Of a DNA stretch of 64,000 nt, positions 9,462-16,630 are shown one piece after another (position 1 is the first letter of the stretch; the number at the start of each line of letters is the position of its first letter). Position numbers and translations under genes: made by a program. The notes under the pieces were generated by a model. That model searched no databases. It had not been told where the DNA came from and was given only the letters and a program-made list of their open reading frames with translations. This DNA is from Saccharothrix violaceirubra (GTDB taxonomy: Bacteria > Actinomycetota > Actinomycetes > Mycobacteriales > Pseudonocardiaceae): positions 4,030,001 to 4,094,000 of the forward strand of contig NZ_JACHJS010000001.1 in NCBI RefSeq assembly GCF_014203755.1. The letters are read 5' to 3'.

Positions 9462-10352
9462 TTAGGCCGCGAGGGCCTGGGCTCGGTATTGGACCGGGCT
9501 CAGGCCCTTGAGCGTGGTGGAGATGCGGGTGGTGTTGTACCAGTCGATGTACTCGTGCAGTGCCGCGGTGAACTCCTCGACGGTGTCGAACGTGGTGTGG
9601 TGGAACAGTTCTTCCTTCAGATGTCCGAAGAAGTTCTCGGCGACCGCGTTGTCCAGGCAGTTGCCCCGCCGGGACATCGACTGGGTCAGACCGGCATCGG
9701 CCAGTAGCCTGCGCCAGGTGACGTGCTGGTAGTGGAAGCCCTGGTCGGAGTGCACCAGTGGTCTGGCCGCGGCGGGCAGGGTGGCGATCGCGGCGCGCAG
9801 TGAGGAGTTCGTCAGCTCCAGCGACGGGGACAGGCCGCAGCTGTAGGCGATCACGGACCGGTCGAACAGGTCGATCACCGGCGACAGATAGATCTTGCGG
9901 TCACCAACGCGGAACTCGGTGACGTCGGTGACCCATTTCGTGTCCGGAGACGAGGCGCCGAACTCGCGGTTGAGCAGGTTCCCGGCGGTGGTGCCGGTCT
10001 GCCCCTGCCAGGACCGGTGGCGGCGTGGCCTGCGGACCTTGCAGACCAGGCCGAGGGTGTTCATCAGCTTCAGCACCGTCTTCCTGGCCACCCGCCGGCC
10101 CTTGCGGCTCGGCACCAGGTGAACCCGCCGATGCCCGTAACGGCCATGGGCGGCCTCGAACTCCTCGGTGATCGCGGTCTTGAGTTCGGCGTGCGGGTCG
10201 GGCCGGGCCAGGCGGGCCTGCTGGTAGAAGAACGTCGAGCGGGCAAGGCCCGCGGCCTTGAGCAGCGCCGCGAGCGGATACTGAGCCTTGAGGGTGGCGA
10301 CGACCTGGGTCTTCAGTCTCGCCCCTGCTCCTTCAAGGCCCGCAGTTTTTCC
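9462..10352 (-). CDS. IS3-family transposase OrfB (frameshift product, DDE integrase core)
   Basis: Catalytic half of the IS3 transposase. The frame is open from at least the A-rich site near 10350 to the stop at 9462. Read from that site it gives HTH_21-like sequence (LKAAGLARSTFFYQQAR, then AAHGRYGHRRVH) followed by the rve core: first Asp in WVTDVTEF, second in HSDQGFHYQ, and Glu in NAVAENFFGHLKEE. No convincing start codon exists near OrfA's end. The frame lies at -1 relative to OrfA and overlaps its 3' end, as expected for programmed -1 frameshifting; the run of five A residues within GGAAAAAC is the likely slip site. An internal GTG at 10115 would give only 217 residues and lose the N-terminal domain. 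Confidence 0.85.
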   Translation of the reverse strand, partial: GKTAGLEGAGARLKTQVVATLKAQYPLAALLKAAGLARSTFFYQQARLARPDPHAELKTAITEEFEAAHGRYGHRRVHLVPSRKGRRVARKTVLKLMNTLGLVCKVRRPRRHRSWQGQTGTTAGNLLNREFGASSPDTKWVTDVTEFRVGDRKIYLSPVIDLFDRSVIAYSCGLSPSLELTNSSLRAAIATLPAAARPLVHSDQGFHYQHVTWRRLLADAGLTQSMSRRGNCLDNAVAENFFGHLKEELFHHTTFDTVEEFTAALHEYIDWYNTTRISTTLKGLSPVQYRAQALAA

Positions 10353-10840
10353 AGGTACGCCACCTTCGCGGACAGCTCCAGGTTCTCCTGCCGCAACCGT
10401 TCCAGCTCGCTGAGCCCGGTGGTGCCGGCGGGCTTGGCAGGCCGGCCTTTCGGCTTGGGCCGCAGCGCGTCCTCGCCGTCACGCCGGTACAACCTGGCCC
10501 AGGTCTCGACCTGTTTCGGCGAGGCCAGGTCATGCTCACGCGCCAGCTCCAGCGCGGACGCCCCACCGTCGACGAACCGGCGCACGACCTCCAGCTTGAA
10601 CTCGAACGTGAACGACCGCCTGCCCTGTTTGGCCATCAACGCTCCCGCGCCCCGCAGCCTCCAACGATCATGCAAGCGTCGCACCGCTGTCGCGGGCACA
10701 CCCAGCCGGGTCGCGACAGCGTCCCTGCCCCACCCGGCCTCGAACAACACGACAGCGGACTCCCGCTGCTCCTCTGACAACGAACTGCGTGGATGCAACG
10801 AACCGCTCCCCGGACAGTCGGAACTGGATTCCCAGTCCAA
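10313..10840 (-). CDS. IS3-family transposase OrfA (DNA-binding subunit)
   Basis: Binds the element's ends. The reading frame encodes up to 175 residues. It has one helix-turn-helix around residues 20-60 (EQRESAVVLFEAGWGRDAV...), a second of HTH_Tnp_1 type around 70-120 (FTFEFKLEVVRRFVDGG), a basic KPKGRPAKP hinge, and a C-terminal heptad region (LSELERLRQENLELSAKVAY). Two HTH motifs in a ~170-residue OrfA are typical of the IS150 subgroup. The true start is unclear: TTG codons at the beginning and within LHPRSSLSEEQ are the only options, and the first lies inside the terminal repeat. The zero frame ends shortly after the slip site with a TGA. Confidence 0.85.
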   Translation of the reverse strand: MDWESSSDCPGSGSLHPRSSLSEEQRESAVVLFEAGWGRDAVATRLGVPATAVRRLHDRWRLRGAGALMAKQGRRSFTFEFKLEVVRRFVDGGASALELAREHDLASPKQVETWARLYRRDGEDALRPKPKGRPAKPAGTTGLSELERLRQENLELSAKVAYLEKLRALKEQGRD

Positions 10841-10857
10841 CTTCCGGGGAGCGGTTC
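10800..10857. repeat. Large hairpin at the IS3 right end
   Basis: Bases 10800-10813 and 10844-10857 are perfect 14-base inverted repeats. Gapped similarity continues inward (10814-10827 against 10832-10843). The right terminal repeat thus exists twice in opposite orientation. Confidence 0.8.
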
Positions 10858-10887
10858 AGCGCCCGGCCCCCTCCCGCTCTCCCCTGG

Positions 10888-11352
10888 TCAGTCGTGCCGG
10901 GGCACGTTCTCGTCGGACGAGTAGGCCGGGCTCAGCGACAACGCGATGAACGAGAACGGCCGGGTCACGCTGTTGAAGCCGAGCGGGCAGTGCCGCAGGC
11001 CGGCCGGGATGAACACGGCGCCCGTGGTCGTGACCACGTGCCGCTCGTCCTCGATGTCCAGGTACAGCTCGGCGCCGAGGTCGTGCGGGTCGTCCGGGTT
11101 GTTGCCCATCCACATCAGGACTTCGTCGTAGGTGTGCTCGTGGTCGTTGACCCAGTGCACCTTCTCCGACGTCGGGTTGATCCAGCTGTAGGCCATGTGG
11201 ACGGTGGACGCGCTGACGTCGATGCCGCGCATGAGGCCCCACGGAAACCCGATGTTCGCGGGACGTTCGCCACCTGCGGCGGCGCCCTCGTTGACCAGGT
11301 CGTCCCCGCACTCCAGCATGTTCTCGACGAAAAGGTGATCGTACTTGCCCAT
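10888..11352 (-). CDS. Cupin-fold protein
   Basis: A 154-residue single-domain cupin. Motif 1 reads HEHTYDEVLMWMG (HxHx3Ex5G) and motif 2 GAVFIPAGLRHCPLGFN (Gx5PxGx2Hx3N), so the usual 3-His/1-Glu metal site is complete. Such proteins may be dioxygenases, isomerases or binding proteins; the sequence does not say which. Start ATG 11352 was chosen over an upstream in-frame codon because the extension (~27 residues) is low-complexity, and GGAG lies at proper spacing. No signal peptide. It is monocistronic, its 3' end faces the IS3 element, and it diverges from the BRCT-like gene across a region holding a perfect palindrome. Confidence 0.85.
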   Translation of the reverse strand: MGKYDHLFVENMLECGDDLVNEGAAAGGERPANIGFPWGLMRGIDVSASTVHMAYSWINPTSEKVHWVNDHEHTYDEVLMWMGNNPDDPHDLGAELYLDIEDERHVVTTTGAVFIPAGLRHCPLGFNSVTRPFSFIALSLSPAYSSDENVPRHD

Positions 11353-11658
11353 GTCTCCGCTTCGCTCCCTACCGTCGTGCGGCTGTTTCCGCTGTGTGCA
11401 TGGTCTTGGAGCGGCGGTGGCCGGGAAAGGCACTCACGACCGCCGTCCTGTCACTGGCCTCCAGACCCCTTCGGTCCACTGAGGACAGGGCCTTCGCCCA
11501 GTTGACAGGCTTCGGGAGAGCCGGCCACCGCGGAACGCGACCGGTAGGACGTCCTACCGGTGGGCGGACCGGGCGGCGGCGATCCCGATGCGTGGACGGA
11601 CACGGGACGTGACATGGAATGATCGCGCACGGTCGGACATCGACACGGGAGGCACGTC
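11353..11658. other. Divergent intergenic region, no gene seen
   Basis: These 306 bases separate the start of the cupin gene from that of the BRCT-like gene. No ORF with convincing protein character was found. The notable content is the palindrome at 11540-11561; a ribosome-binding GGGAGGC at 11648 serves the rightward gene. Confidence 0.6.
11540..11561. promoter_or_regulatory. Perfect 22-base palindrome, candidate operator
   Basis: The half-site ACCGGTAGGAC is followed directly by its exact reverse complement. It lies ~98 bases before the BRCT-like gene and ~188 bases before the cupin gene. No U-rich tail or upstream gene makes a terminator likely; a homodimeric regulator site is the better guess. 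Confidence 0.5.
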
Positions 11659-13041
11659 GTGGAGTGGTTGAAGAGGCTGTTCCGGCCTCGGCGCAAGGAC
11701 GCGGGACACACCGCCGGGGTGACGGCGGTGTCGGAACCCCCGTCGGTTCCGGAACCCTCGCCGGAAGCGGCGCCGGGCGCCGAGCCGACCGCGGGCAGCG
11801 AACCCACGCCGGACGCACGACCGGCCACCGGATCCGAGGCCACCGCGGCGTCCCCGGCCGACCCGACCCCGGAAGCGTCCGCCGAGCCGACGCCCGAGGT
11901 CGCCGAGACCCCGGCACCGTCGGCCGCCGCCGCGCCGACGGCGGAATCCCGGACCGGCTCCGAGCCGACGCCCGCCGACGACACGACGTCGCGGGCCACG
12001 ACCACGCCGACCGACACCGAGGCGCCGGCTCCCGTCGAGCCCGCTCCGGTCGAGGCCACCCCGGTCGAGGCCACCCCGGTCGAACACACGGCAGTCGAAT
12101 CCCCCGCGGTCGAATCCCCCGCTGTCGAGCCCGCGGCCGAAGCCACTGCCGAACCGGCCGCCTCCGGGTCGACCACGCCGGACGCCGAGGCCGACCCCGT
12201 GACCGACGCGGAGTCCTCGACCACGTCCGATGATCCGGCCACCGACCCGGAACCGGCCGTCGCCGATTCCACCGCGGAGGCGGCTCCGGCCGCGACCACG
12301 ACCCGGCTGAAGGGGTGGCGGGTCGGTGTCGACGGCGGCACGCCCGAGGTCGAGGCACTGGCCAGGCTGGTCACCGACAACGGCGGCGCGATCGCCAAGC
12401 GCGTCACCGCGAGCGTGCGCTTCGTGATCGCGGCCGACACCGAGGGCACCGGCGCAGTGGTGCGTCAGGCCCGCGTCCTGTCGATCGCCGTGCTGACCGT
12501 CGACGAGGCCACCCGACGGCTGCACGAGGAACTGGGCATAGTCGCGGCGTCGACCGACGTCGAGGCTCCCGCCGAACCGGACGCCGCCGACCGGGCACCG
12601 GTCGACGTCGCCGAGCCGACCCCCGCGGTGGTCGACGACCAGGCGCCGGTCGAGCCGCCGGTGGCCGACGAAGCGACGACCGGGCAGGCGGTGCCGGTCC
12701 AGGAGTCCGAGTCGACGCTCGCCCCCGGGCACGTGCGGGGCCGTTTCCACACCGAGTGGATCGCCAAGCTCGACGAGCTGCGCACGGCCAAGCAGGACGA
12801 CGAGGCGCTGTCCCTGCTGCTCGAACTGGTCGACGCGGCCGAGGGCCTGGCCCGGACCGAGGGCAGCGCGCCCGCACCGGCCTACACCGAGCGCGCGGCC
12901 GTGATCCTGCGCCGCCGCAAGGACTACGCCGCCGAGATCACGCTGCTCGAACGCTGGCAGGCCGCCCACCCCGGCGAGCCGACCGGCAAGCTGGTGGACC
13001 GGCTCGCCGCCGCGCGCAAGCTCCAGGACAAGGCCCGGTAG
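11659..13041 (+). CDS. BRCT-like domain protein with long acidic low-complexity N-terminus
   Basis: A 460-residue protein of unknown role. Residues 1-15 are basic and hydrophobic (VEWLKRLFRPRRK), then ~195 residues rich in Pro, Thr, Glu and Ala, including seven tandem VE-containing pentapeptides. Residues ~213-290 fit a BRCT fold (WRVGVDGGTPEVEALARLV, AKRVTASVRFVIAA, ARVLSIAVLTVDEA). A second Pro-rich linker and a helical, TPR-like C-terminus follow (FHTEWIAKLDELRTAKQDDE, AAVILRRRKDYAAEITLLER). BRCT modules bind phosphopeptides or DNA ends, so a scaffold role in repair or signalling is possible. GTG at 11659 has GGGAGGC ten bases upstream. A hairpin follows the stop. Confidence 0.75.
   Translation: MEWLKRLFRPRRKDAGHTAGVTAVSEPPSVPEPSPEAAPGAEPTAGSEPTPDARPATGSEATAASPADPTPEASAEPTPEVAETPAPSAAAAPTAESRTGSEPTPADDTTSRATTTPTDTEAPAPVEPAPVEATPVEATPVEHTAVESPAVESPAVEPAAEATAEPAASGSTTPDAEADPVTDAESSTTSDDPATDPEPAVADSTAEAAPAATTTRLKGWRVGVDGGTPEVEALARLVTDNGGAIAKRVTASVRFVIAADTEGTGAVVRQARVLSIAVLTVDEATRRLHEELGIVAASTDVEAPAEPDAADRAPVDVAEPTPAVVDDQAPVEPPVADEATTGQAVPVQESESTLAPGHVRGRFHTEWIAKLDELRTAKQDDEALSLLLELVDAAEGLARTEGSAPAPAYTERAAVILRRRKDYAAEITLLERWQAAHPGEPTGKLVDRLAAARKLQDKAR
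12031..12135 (+). repeat. Seven tandem 15-base coding repeats
   Basis: Seven in-frame units of 15 bases run without gaps inside the BRCT-like gene, encoding PVEPA, PVEAT, PVEAT, PVEHT, AVESP, AVESP and AVEPA. Adjacent units 2/3 are identical and 5/6 differ at one base, indicating recent slippage expansion. Copy number is likely to vary among strains. Confidence 0.85.
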
Positions 13042-13043
13042 TC

Positions 13044-13069
13044 GCCCGACCGGTCCCCGACGGTCGGGC
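13044..13069. terminator. Bidirectional hairpin between convergent genes
   Basis: GCCCGACCG at 13044-13052 pairs with CGGTCGGGC at 13061-13069 around an 8-base loop. It lies between the stops of the BRCT-like gene (13041) and the convergent lipoprotein gene (13077), so it can serve both. Confidence 0.65.
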
Positions 13070-13076
13070 AGGCGGG

Positions 13077-13763
13077 TCAACGACCGTAGTCGAGGTCGGC
13101 ACAGGTGGACTCGTCCGGCAGCAACGGGCGGAAGACCACCAGCACCTCCCGCCCACCGACCAGCCACGGCGTGTGGGCCGGCACGGAAGTCGCGACGGCG
13201 GTCGCCTGATCCGCGTCCAGGATCAGGCAACCGCCCTCGTCGAACGTCCCCCACGGCCACGGCCGGGCGCCTTCGGCGGGCGCCGAACCCCATGCGACGG
13301 CCGCGATCCGCTGCGGCCGATAGGGCTCCGCGCGACCTTCGACGTGCAAAGTCTCGTGGAATGCCACGAGGTCGGACGACTCGTCGGGGTTGTCCGCCTC
13401 CGTGACGTACCGGTGTCCGCCCGACACCAGCACGAACACCTGCGAATAGCCGTCGACCACGTCCGGGTTGAGGATCTCCTGGTCGGCGTCGAGCCCTACG
13501 CCGTGCGCCCGGTCGTAGAACTCCCGGGTCTGCGCGGCCGTCGCCTTCACGGCCTCCAGGGTGTGCAGCGCACCCCGATCCGGCCCCGGCCTGAGCACCG
13601 TCCCGTCGCCGTAAAGGCTGAATTCCGGCAGCCGCCCGGGGTCAGGCGAGGGCATGCCGACCAGTTGCTGCGCGCGGAGCACGAGCCCGTCGGGCAGCGG
13701 CGGCGCCGTGGCACCGCACCCGACGAGCACGGCCGCCAAGACCACGATCACGTGTCCCCTCAT
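13077..13763 (-). CDS. Putative secreted lipoprotein
   Basis: A 228-residue protein of unknown function with a clear lipoprotein signal (MRGHVIVVLAAVLVGC, modified Cys16), so it should be anchored on the outer face of the membrane. The mature part has no motif I recognise. It contains two central Trp-poor regions with FYDRAHGVGLDADQEILNPD and VFVLVSGGHRYVTEADNPDE, suggesting a small globular alpha/beta domain. It starts at ATG 13763 and is preceded by a long intergenic region shared with the rightward MmpL-like exporter. It appears to be transcribed alone and ends at the hairpin shared with the BRCT-like gene. Confidence 0.8.
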   Translation of the reverse strand: MRGHVIVVLAAVLVGCGATAPPLPDGLVLRAQQLVGMPSPDPGRLPEFSLYGDGTVLRPGPDRGALHTLEAVKATAAQTREFYDRAHGVGLDADQEILNPDVVDGYSQVFVLVSGGHRYVTEADNPDESSDLVAFHETLHVEGRAEPYRPQRIAAVAWGSAPAEGARPWPWGTFDEGGCLILDADQATAVATSVPAHTPWLVGGREVLVVFRPLLPDESTCADLDYGR

Positions 13764-14099
13764 GTCCGCCAGGACGGAGCGCGGACCGGACTCCGTTGCA
13801 CGGCAGGGAATTCGCGAGCACGGGGACTACCGGCACCAACCGGGTCGGTGCCTCCCATTCTAGGTGCCCGTCACGGTGTTGGGGAGGGCACGCGTATCGC
13901 GATTTCGTGTGCTTCCGCGTCACACATGCGGTCCAACGGCCGGTGACCGGACCGAGCGGCCGGCCCAACCCACTGCTCCGCACGGGGGTTCTTCACTGCG
14001 GCCATGTGGTCGACCAGGTGATTGCCGGTGATCTCCACCCGGTCCGGTTGCTGTCAAGAAAGAACTTCGCGTGTTCGGCTACGCAGGGAGGCGGTCGGT
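13764..14099. other. Divergent intergenic region before the MmpL-like gene
   Basis: These 336 bases hold no convincing gene. A small inverted repeat (GGCACC at 13832, GGTGCC at 13847) is present. GGGAGG at 14087-14092 is the ribosome-binding site of the rightward exporter gene. Promoters of both flanking genes must lie here, but none stands out. Confidence 0.5.
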
Positions 14100-16139
14100 G
14101 TGGGAGCCGTGACTCCACTGCGGACGACGGTGCCGGCTCCTCGCCTCGGGAGCTGGCTGGCGCTCCTGTGCTGGCTCGCGCTGCTGGCTCCACTGTGGTC
14201 GCTCGCCGGGCGGATCGACGAGGTGGAGCGCAACGATCGCACCGCGTGGCTGCCCGCCGACGCCGAGTCCACCGCCGTGATCAGGCTCGTCGAGGAGTTC
14301 CGGTCCGGCGCGGATCTCGCGGTCGCCGTGGTGTACCACCGGGACGGCGGGTTGACCGACGTCGATCTCGCCGCGATCGGTCGGCACGCGGCCGGGTTCC
14401 GCGCGCTCGCCGACGCCGAGGCCCGGCCCGTTCCCGACCGGGAGACGCGGCCCGAGGCGGTGCACGTGGTCGTCCCGGCCGGCGGCGACGACGTGGCCGG
14501 GCTGCCCGCCGAGGTGCGCGCGATCCGCGACATCGCGGCGGACCGGCCCGACGGGCTCGCGGTGCACGTGACCGGTCCGGGCGCGGTGCTCGCGGCGCAG
14601 ACGGACGCGTTCGCGGGCATCGACACCACGCTGCTCGTCGCGGCGTTGGTCGTGGTGATCGCGGTCCTGCTGGGCACCTATCGCAGTCCGGTGCTGTGGG
14701 TGCTGCCGGTGGTCGCGGCCGGGGTGGCGTTGGTCGTGTCGCGGGGCCTGGTGCACGTGATCGCGTCGTCGACCGACCTGATCGTCACGGCCCAGGGCGT
14801 GGCGATCCTGATGGTGCTGGTGTTCGGGGCCGGAACGGACTACGCGCTGCTGCTCGTCGCCCGGTATCGCGAGGAATGCCGTGGGCACCCGGAGAGGCGC
14901 ACGGCGATGGTCCACGCCGTGCGGCGCACCGCACCGGCCGTGGCGGCGAGCGCGGCGACGGTCGTGGCGAGCATGCTGTGCCTGTCGTTCGCGGACACGA
15001 CGTCCACGGCCGGGCTCGGTCCGATCGCGGCGATCGGCATCTCGGTGGCGTTGCTGTCGATGCTCACGCTCCTGCCCGCGCTGCTGCTCCTGGCCGGCGA
15101 TCGCGTGTTCTGGCCGCACCGCCCGGAACAGCGGGAGCCGGGGTGGTGGGACCGGGTGGGCACGCGGGTCGCCCGGCATCCCCGACGGGTCTGGCTGGTG
15201 GCGGTGCTCGGGTTGGTCGCGATGGCCGCCGGGGTCACGTCGTTGCGCACGGCCGTCCCGCCGGACGCCGACCTGTTCACCGGCCGGCCGGATTTCGTGG
15301 TGGGGCAGGAGGTGCTGGACCGGCACTTCCCGGCGAGCGCCGCGTCCCCGTTGCTGATCGTGGTGCCCGCCGGGCACGCCGACGAGGTCCGCGCACGCCT
15401 GTCCGGGGTGCCGGGCATCGAGTCCACTTCGGACTCCGAGGTGCGCGGGAACCTGGCCTACGTCGAGGCGTTCCTCCGGGCCGCGCCGGACAGCGCCGAG
15501 GCGCAGACCGTCGTCCGGGCGGCACGGGAGGCGTTGCGCGGCACGGACGCCAAGGTCGGCGGCGAGACCGCGACCCGCGTGGACACCCGGGACCGGGACG
15601 TGCGGGACCGCGACGTGGTGATCCCGCTGGTGACGCTCGTGGTGTTCCTGATCCTGGTACTGCTGCTCAGGGCCCTGGTCGCGGCCACGCTGCTGGTGGC
15701 CAGCGTGGTGCTGTCGTTCCTGGCCGCGCTGGGCCTGGCCGCCACGGTGTTCGAGGCGACCGTGGTGCCCTACCCGCTGTACGTGTTCGTGTTCCTGGTG
15801 GCGTTGGGGATCGACTACAACATCTTCCTGATGACCCGGGTGCACGAGGAGGCGTGCCGGTCCGGCACCCGTGCGGGCGTGTTGACCGGGCTCGCCGCGA
15901 CCGGCGGGGTGATCTCCTCGGCGGGGCTGGTGCTGGCCGGGACGTTCGCCGTGCTGGTGACCCTGCCGCTGGTGTTCATGGTCCACCTGGGACTGACCGT
16001 GGCCGTGGGGGTGCTGATCGACACGTTCGTGGTGCGCACGGTCCTGGTGACCGCGTTGGCCCTGGACCTGGACCGGTGGTTCTGGTGGCCGGCCCGCGTA
16101 GGACCGTCGACGCCCGCACGCGCTACGGTCGGCGGGTGA
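14100..16139 (+). CDS. MmpL-like RND-family transporter
   Basis: Integral membrane exporter of the RND/MMPL group, which moves lipids or hydrophobic metabolites using the proton gradient. The 679 residues show the duplicated layout: one N-terminal TM, an extracytoplasmic loop, five or six TMs, then a second loop and TM block. Both proton-relay motifs are visible: FGAGTDYALLLVAR in half 1 and VALGIDYNIFLMTR in half 2. The cytoplasmic inter-repeat segment contains RYREECRGHPERRTAM. GTG at 14100 was chosen because GGGAGG lies 7 bases upstream; an earlier in-frame start adds an unrelated basic stretch. The stop overlaps the next start (GTGA). The length is short for mycobacterial MmpL but usual for actinomycete paralogues. 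Confidence 0.9.
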   Translation: MGAVTPLRTTVPAPRLGSWLALLCWLALLAPLWSLAGRIDEVERNDRTAWLPADAESTAVIRLVEEFRSGADLAVAVVYHRDGGLTDVDLAAIGRHAAGFRALADAEARPVPDRETRPEAVHVVVPAGGDDVAGLPAEVRAIRDIAADRPDGLAVHVTGPGAVLAAQTDAFAGIDTTLLVAALVVVIAVLLGTYRSPVLWVLPVVAAGVALVVSRGLVHVIASSTDLIVTAQGVAILMVLVFGAGTDYALLLVARYREECRGHPERRTAMVHAVRRTAPAVAASAATVVASMLCLSFADTTSTAGLGPIAAIGISVALLSMLTLLPALLLLAGDRVFWPHRPEQREPGWWDRVGTRVARHPRRVWLVAVLGLVAMAAGVTSLRTAVPPDADLFTGRPDFVVGQEVLDRHFPASAASPLLIVVPAGHADEVRARLSGVPGIESTSDSEVRGNLAYVEAFLRAAPDSAEAQTVVRAAREALRGTDAKVGGETATRVDTRDRDVRDRDVVIPLVTLVVFLILVLLLRALVAATLLVASVVLSFLAALGLAATVFEATVVPYPLYVFVFLVALGIDYNIFLMTRVHEEACRSGTRAGVLTGLAATGGVISSAGLVLAGTFAVLVTLPLVFMVHLGLTVAVGVLIDTFVVRTVLVTALALDLDRWFWWPARVGPSTPARATVGG

Positions 16140-16630
16140 CCGATGTGCACCGGTTCGAGGTCTTCGCCGACTTCTCCCAGTTCATGATCGCCGACCTGCG
16201 CCCCCACCACGCGTGGTTGGACACCGACGAGGGCGACGACGACGAACCGGCGGGGTGGACGGAGGAGGCGGTCCTCGTGCACCGGCTGGGTGTCCAGCCC
16301 CACCAGTTGGCGATCGCCACGGACCGGCCCGAGGTCGCCGAGACGGTCGAGGTGGTGCTCCACGTCGGACGCACGCCACCCGGTGACCTCCTGCCCGAGG
16401 CCGGCCACGTGGTCGAGGCGGACCTGTCCCTGCCGACCGGCGTGCTCTCCGTCTTCGGCCCCTCGGACGACGAACACGCCATGCGCCTGGTCCCGCTCGC
16501 GCCCGGCCGCTACCGCGCCCGGGTCTCCCACCTGCCCGCCCGGGTCTACCGGGTCGACCTGTGGCCGGCGACCGAGGCGGTCGGGGTGGTCGTGCTGGTG
16601 CAGAGCCGGCCGGACCTGTTCACCGACTGA
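16136..16630 (+). CDS. Conserved hypothetical protein coupled to the MmpL-like gene
   Basis: A 164-residue protein without signal peptide or membrane segment; function unknown. It reads as a beta-rich domain (FEVFADFSQFMIADLR, WTEEAVLVHRLGVQPHQLAI, PGRYRARVSHLPARVYRVDLW), resembling small competence/stress-associated beta-sandwich proteins often annotated only as hypothetical. GTG at 16136 overlaps the exporter stop, so translation is coupled. Its last 11 bases overlap the 3' end of the convergent TIR gene, leaving no room for a separate terminator. Confidence 0.75.
   Translation: MTDVHRFEVFADFSQFMIADLRPHHAWLDTDEGDDDEPAGWTEEAVLVHRLGVQPHQLAIATDRPEVAETVEVVLHVGRTPPGDLLPEAGHVVEADLSLPTGVLSVFGPSDDEHAMRLVPLAPGRYRARVSHLPARVYRVDLWPATEAVGVVVLVQSRPDLFTD

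Larger units (their letters stand above)
9424..10858 (-). mobile_element. IS3-family (IS150-like) insertion sequence, apparently complete
   Basis: The 27-base terminal inverted repeats at 9424-9450 and 10832-10858 agree at 24 of 27 positions and carry the 5'-TG...CA-3' ends typical of IS3. Inside are OrfA (two helix-turn-helix domains plus leucine zipper) and, in the -1 frame, OrfB with a DDE integrase core. Flanking trinucleotides are GTG and GCG, so a target duplication is imperfect or lost. It sits between the aldo-keto reductase terminator and a cupin gene and interrupts no recognisable gene. An extra inverted copy of the outer repeat makes the right end a large hairpin (10800-10857). Confidence 0.92.

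Noticed and set aside
13796..16630. 944-residue forward ORF across the MmpL-like gene
   Set aside because: Only its last ~164 codons, from GTG 16136, are protein-like; the rest is a shadow of the exporter frame.
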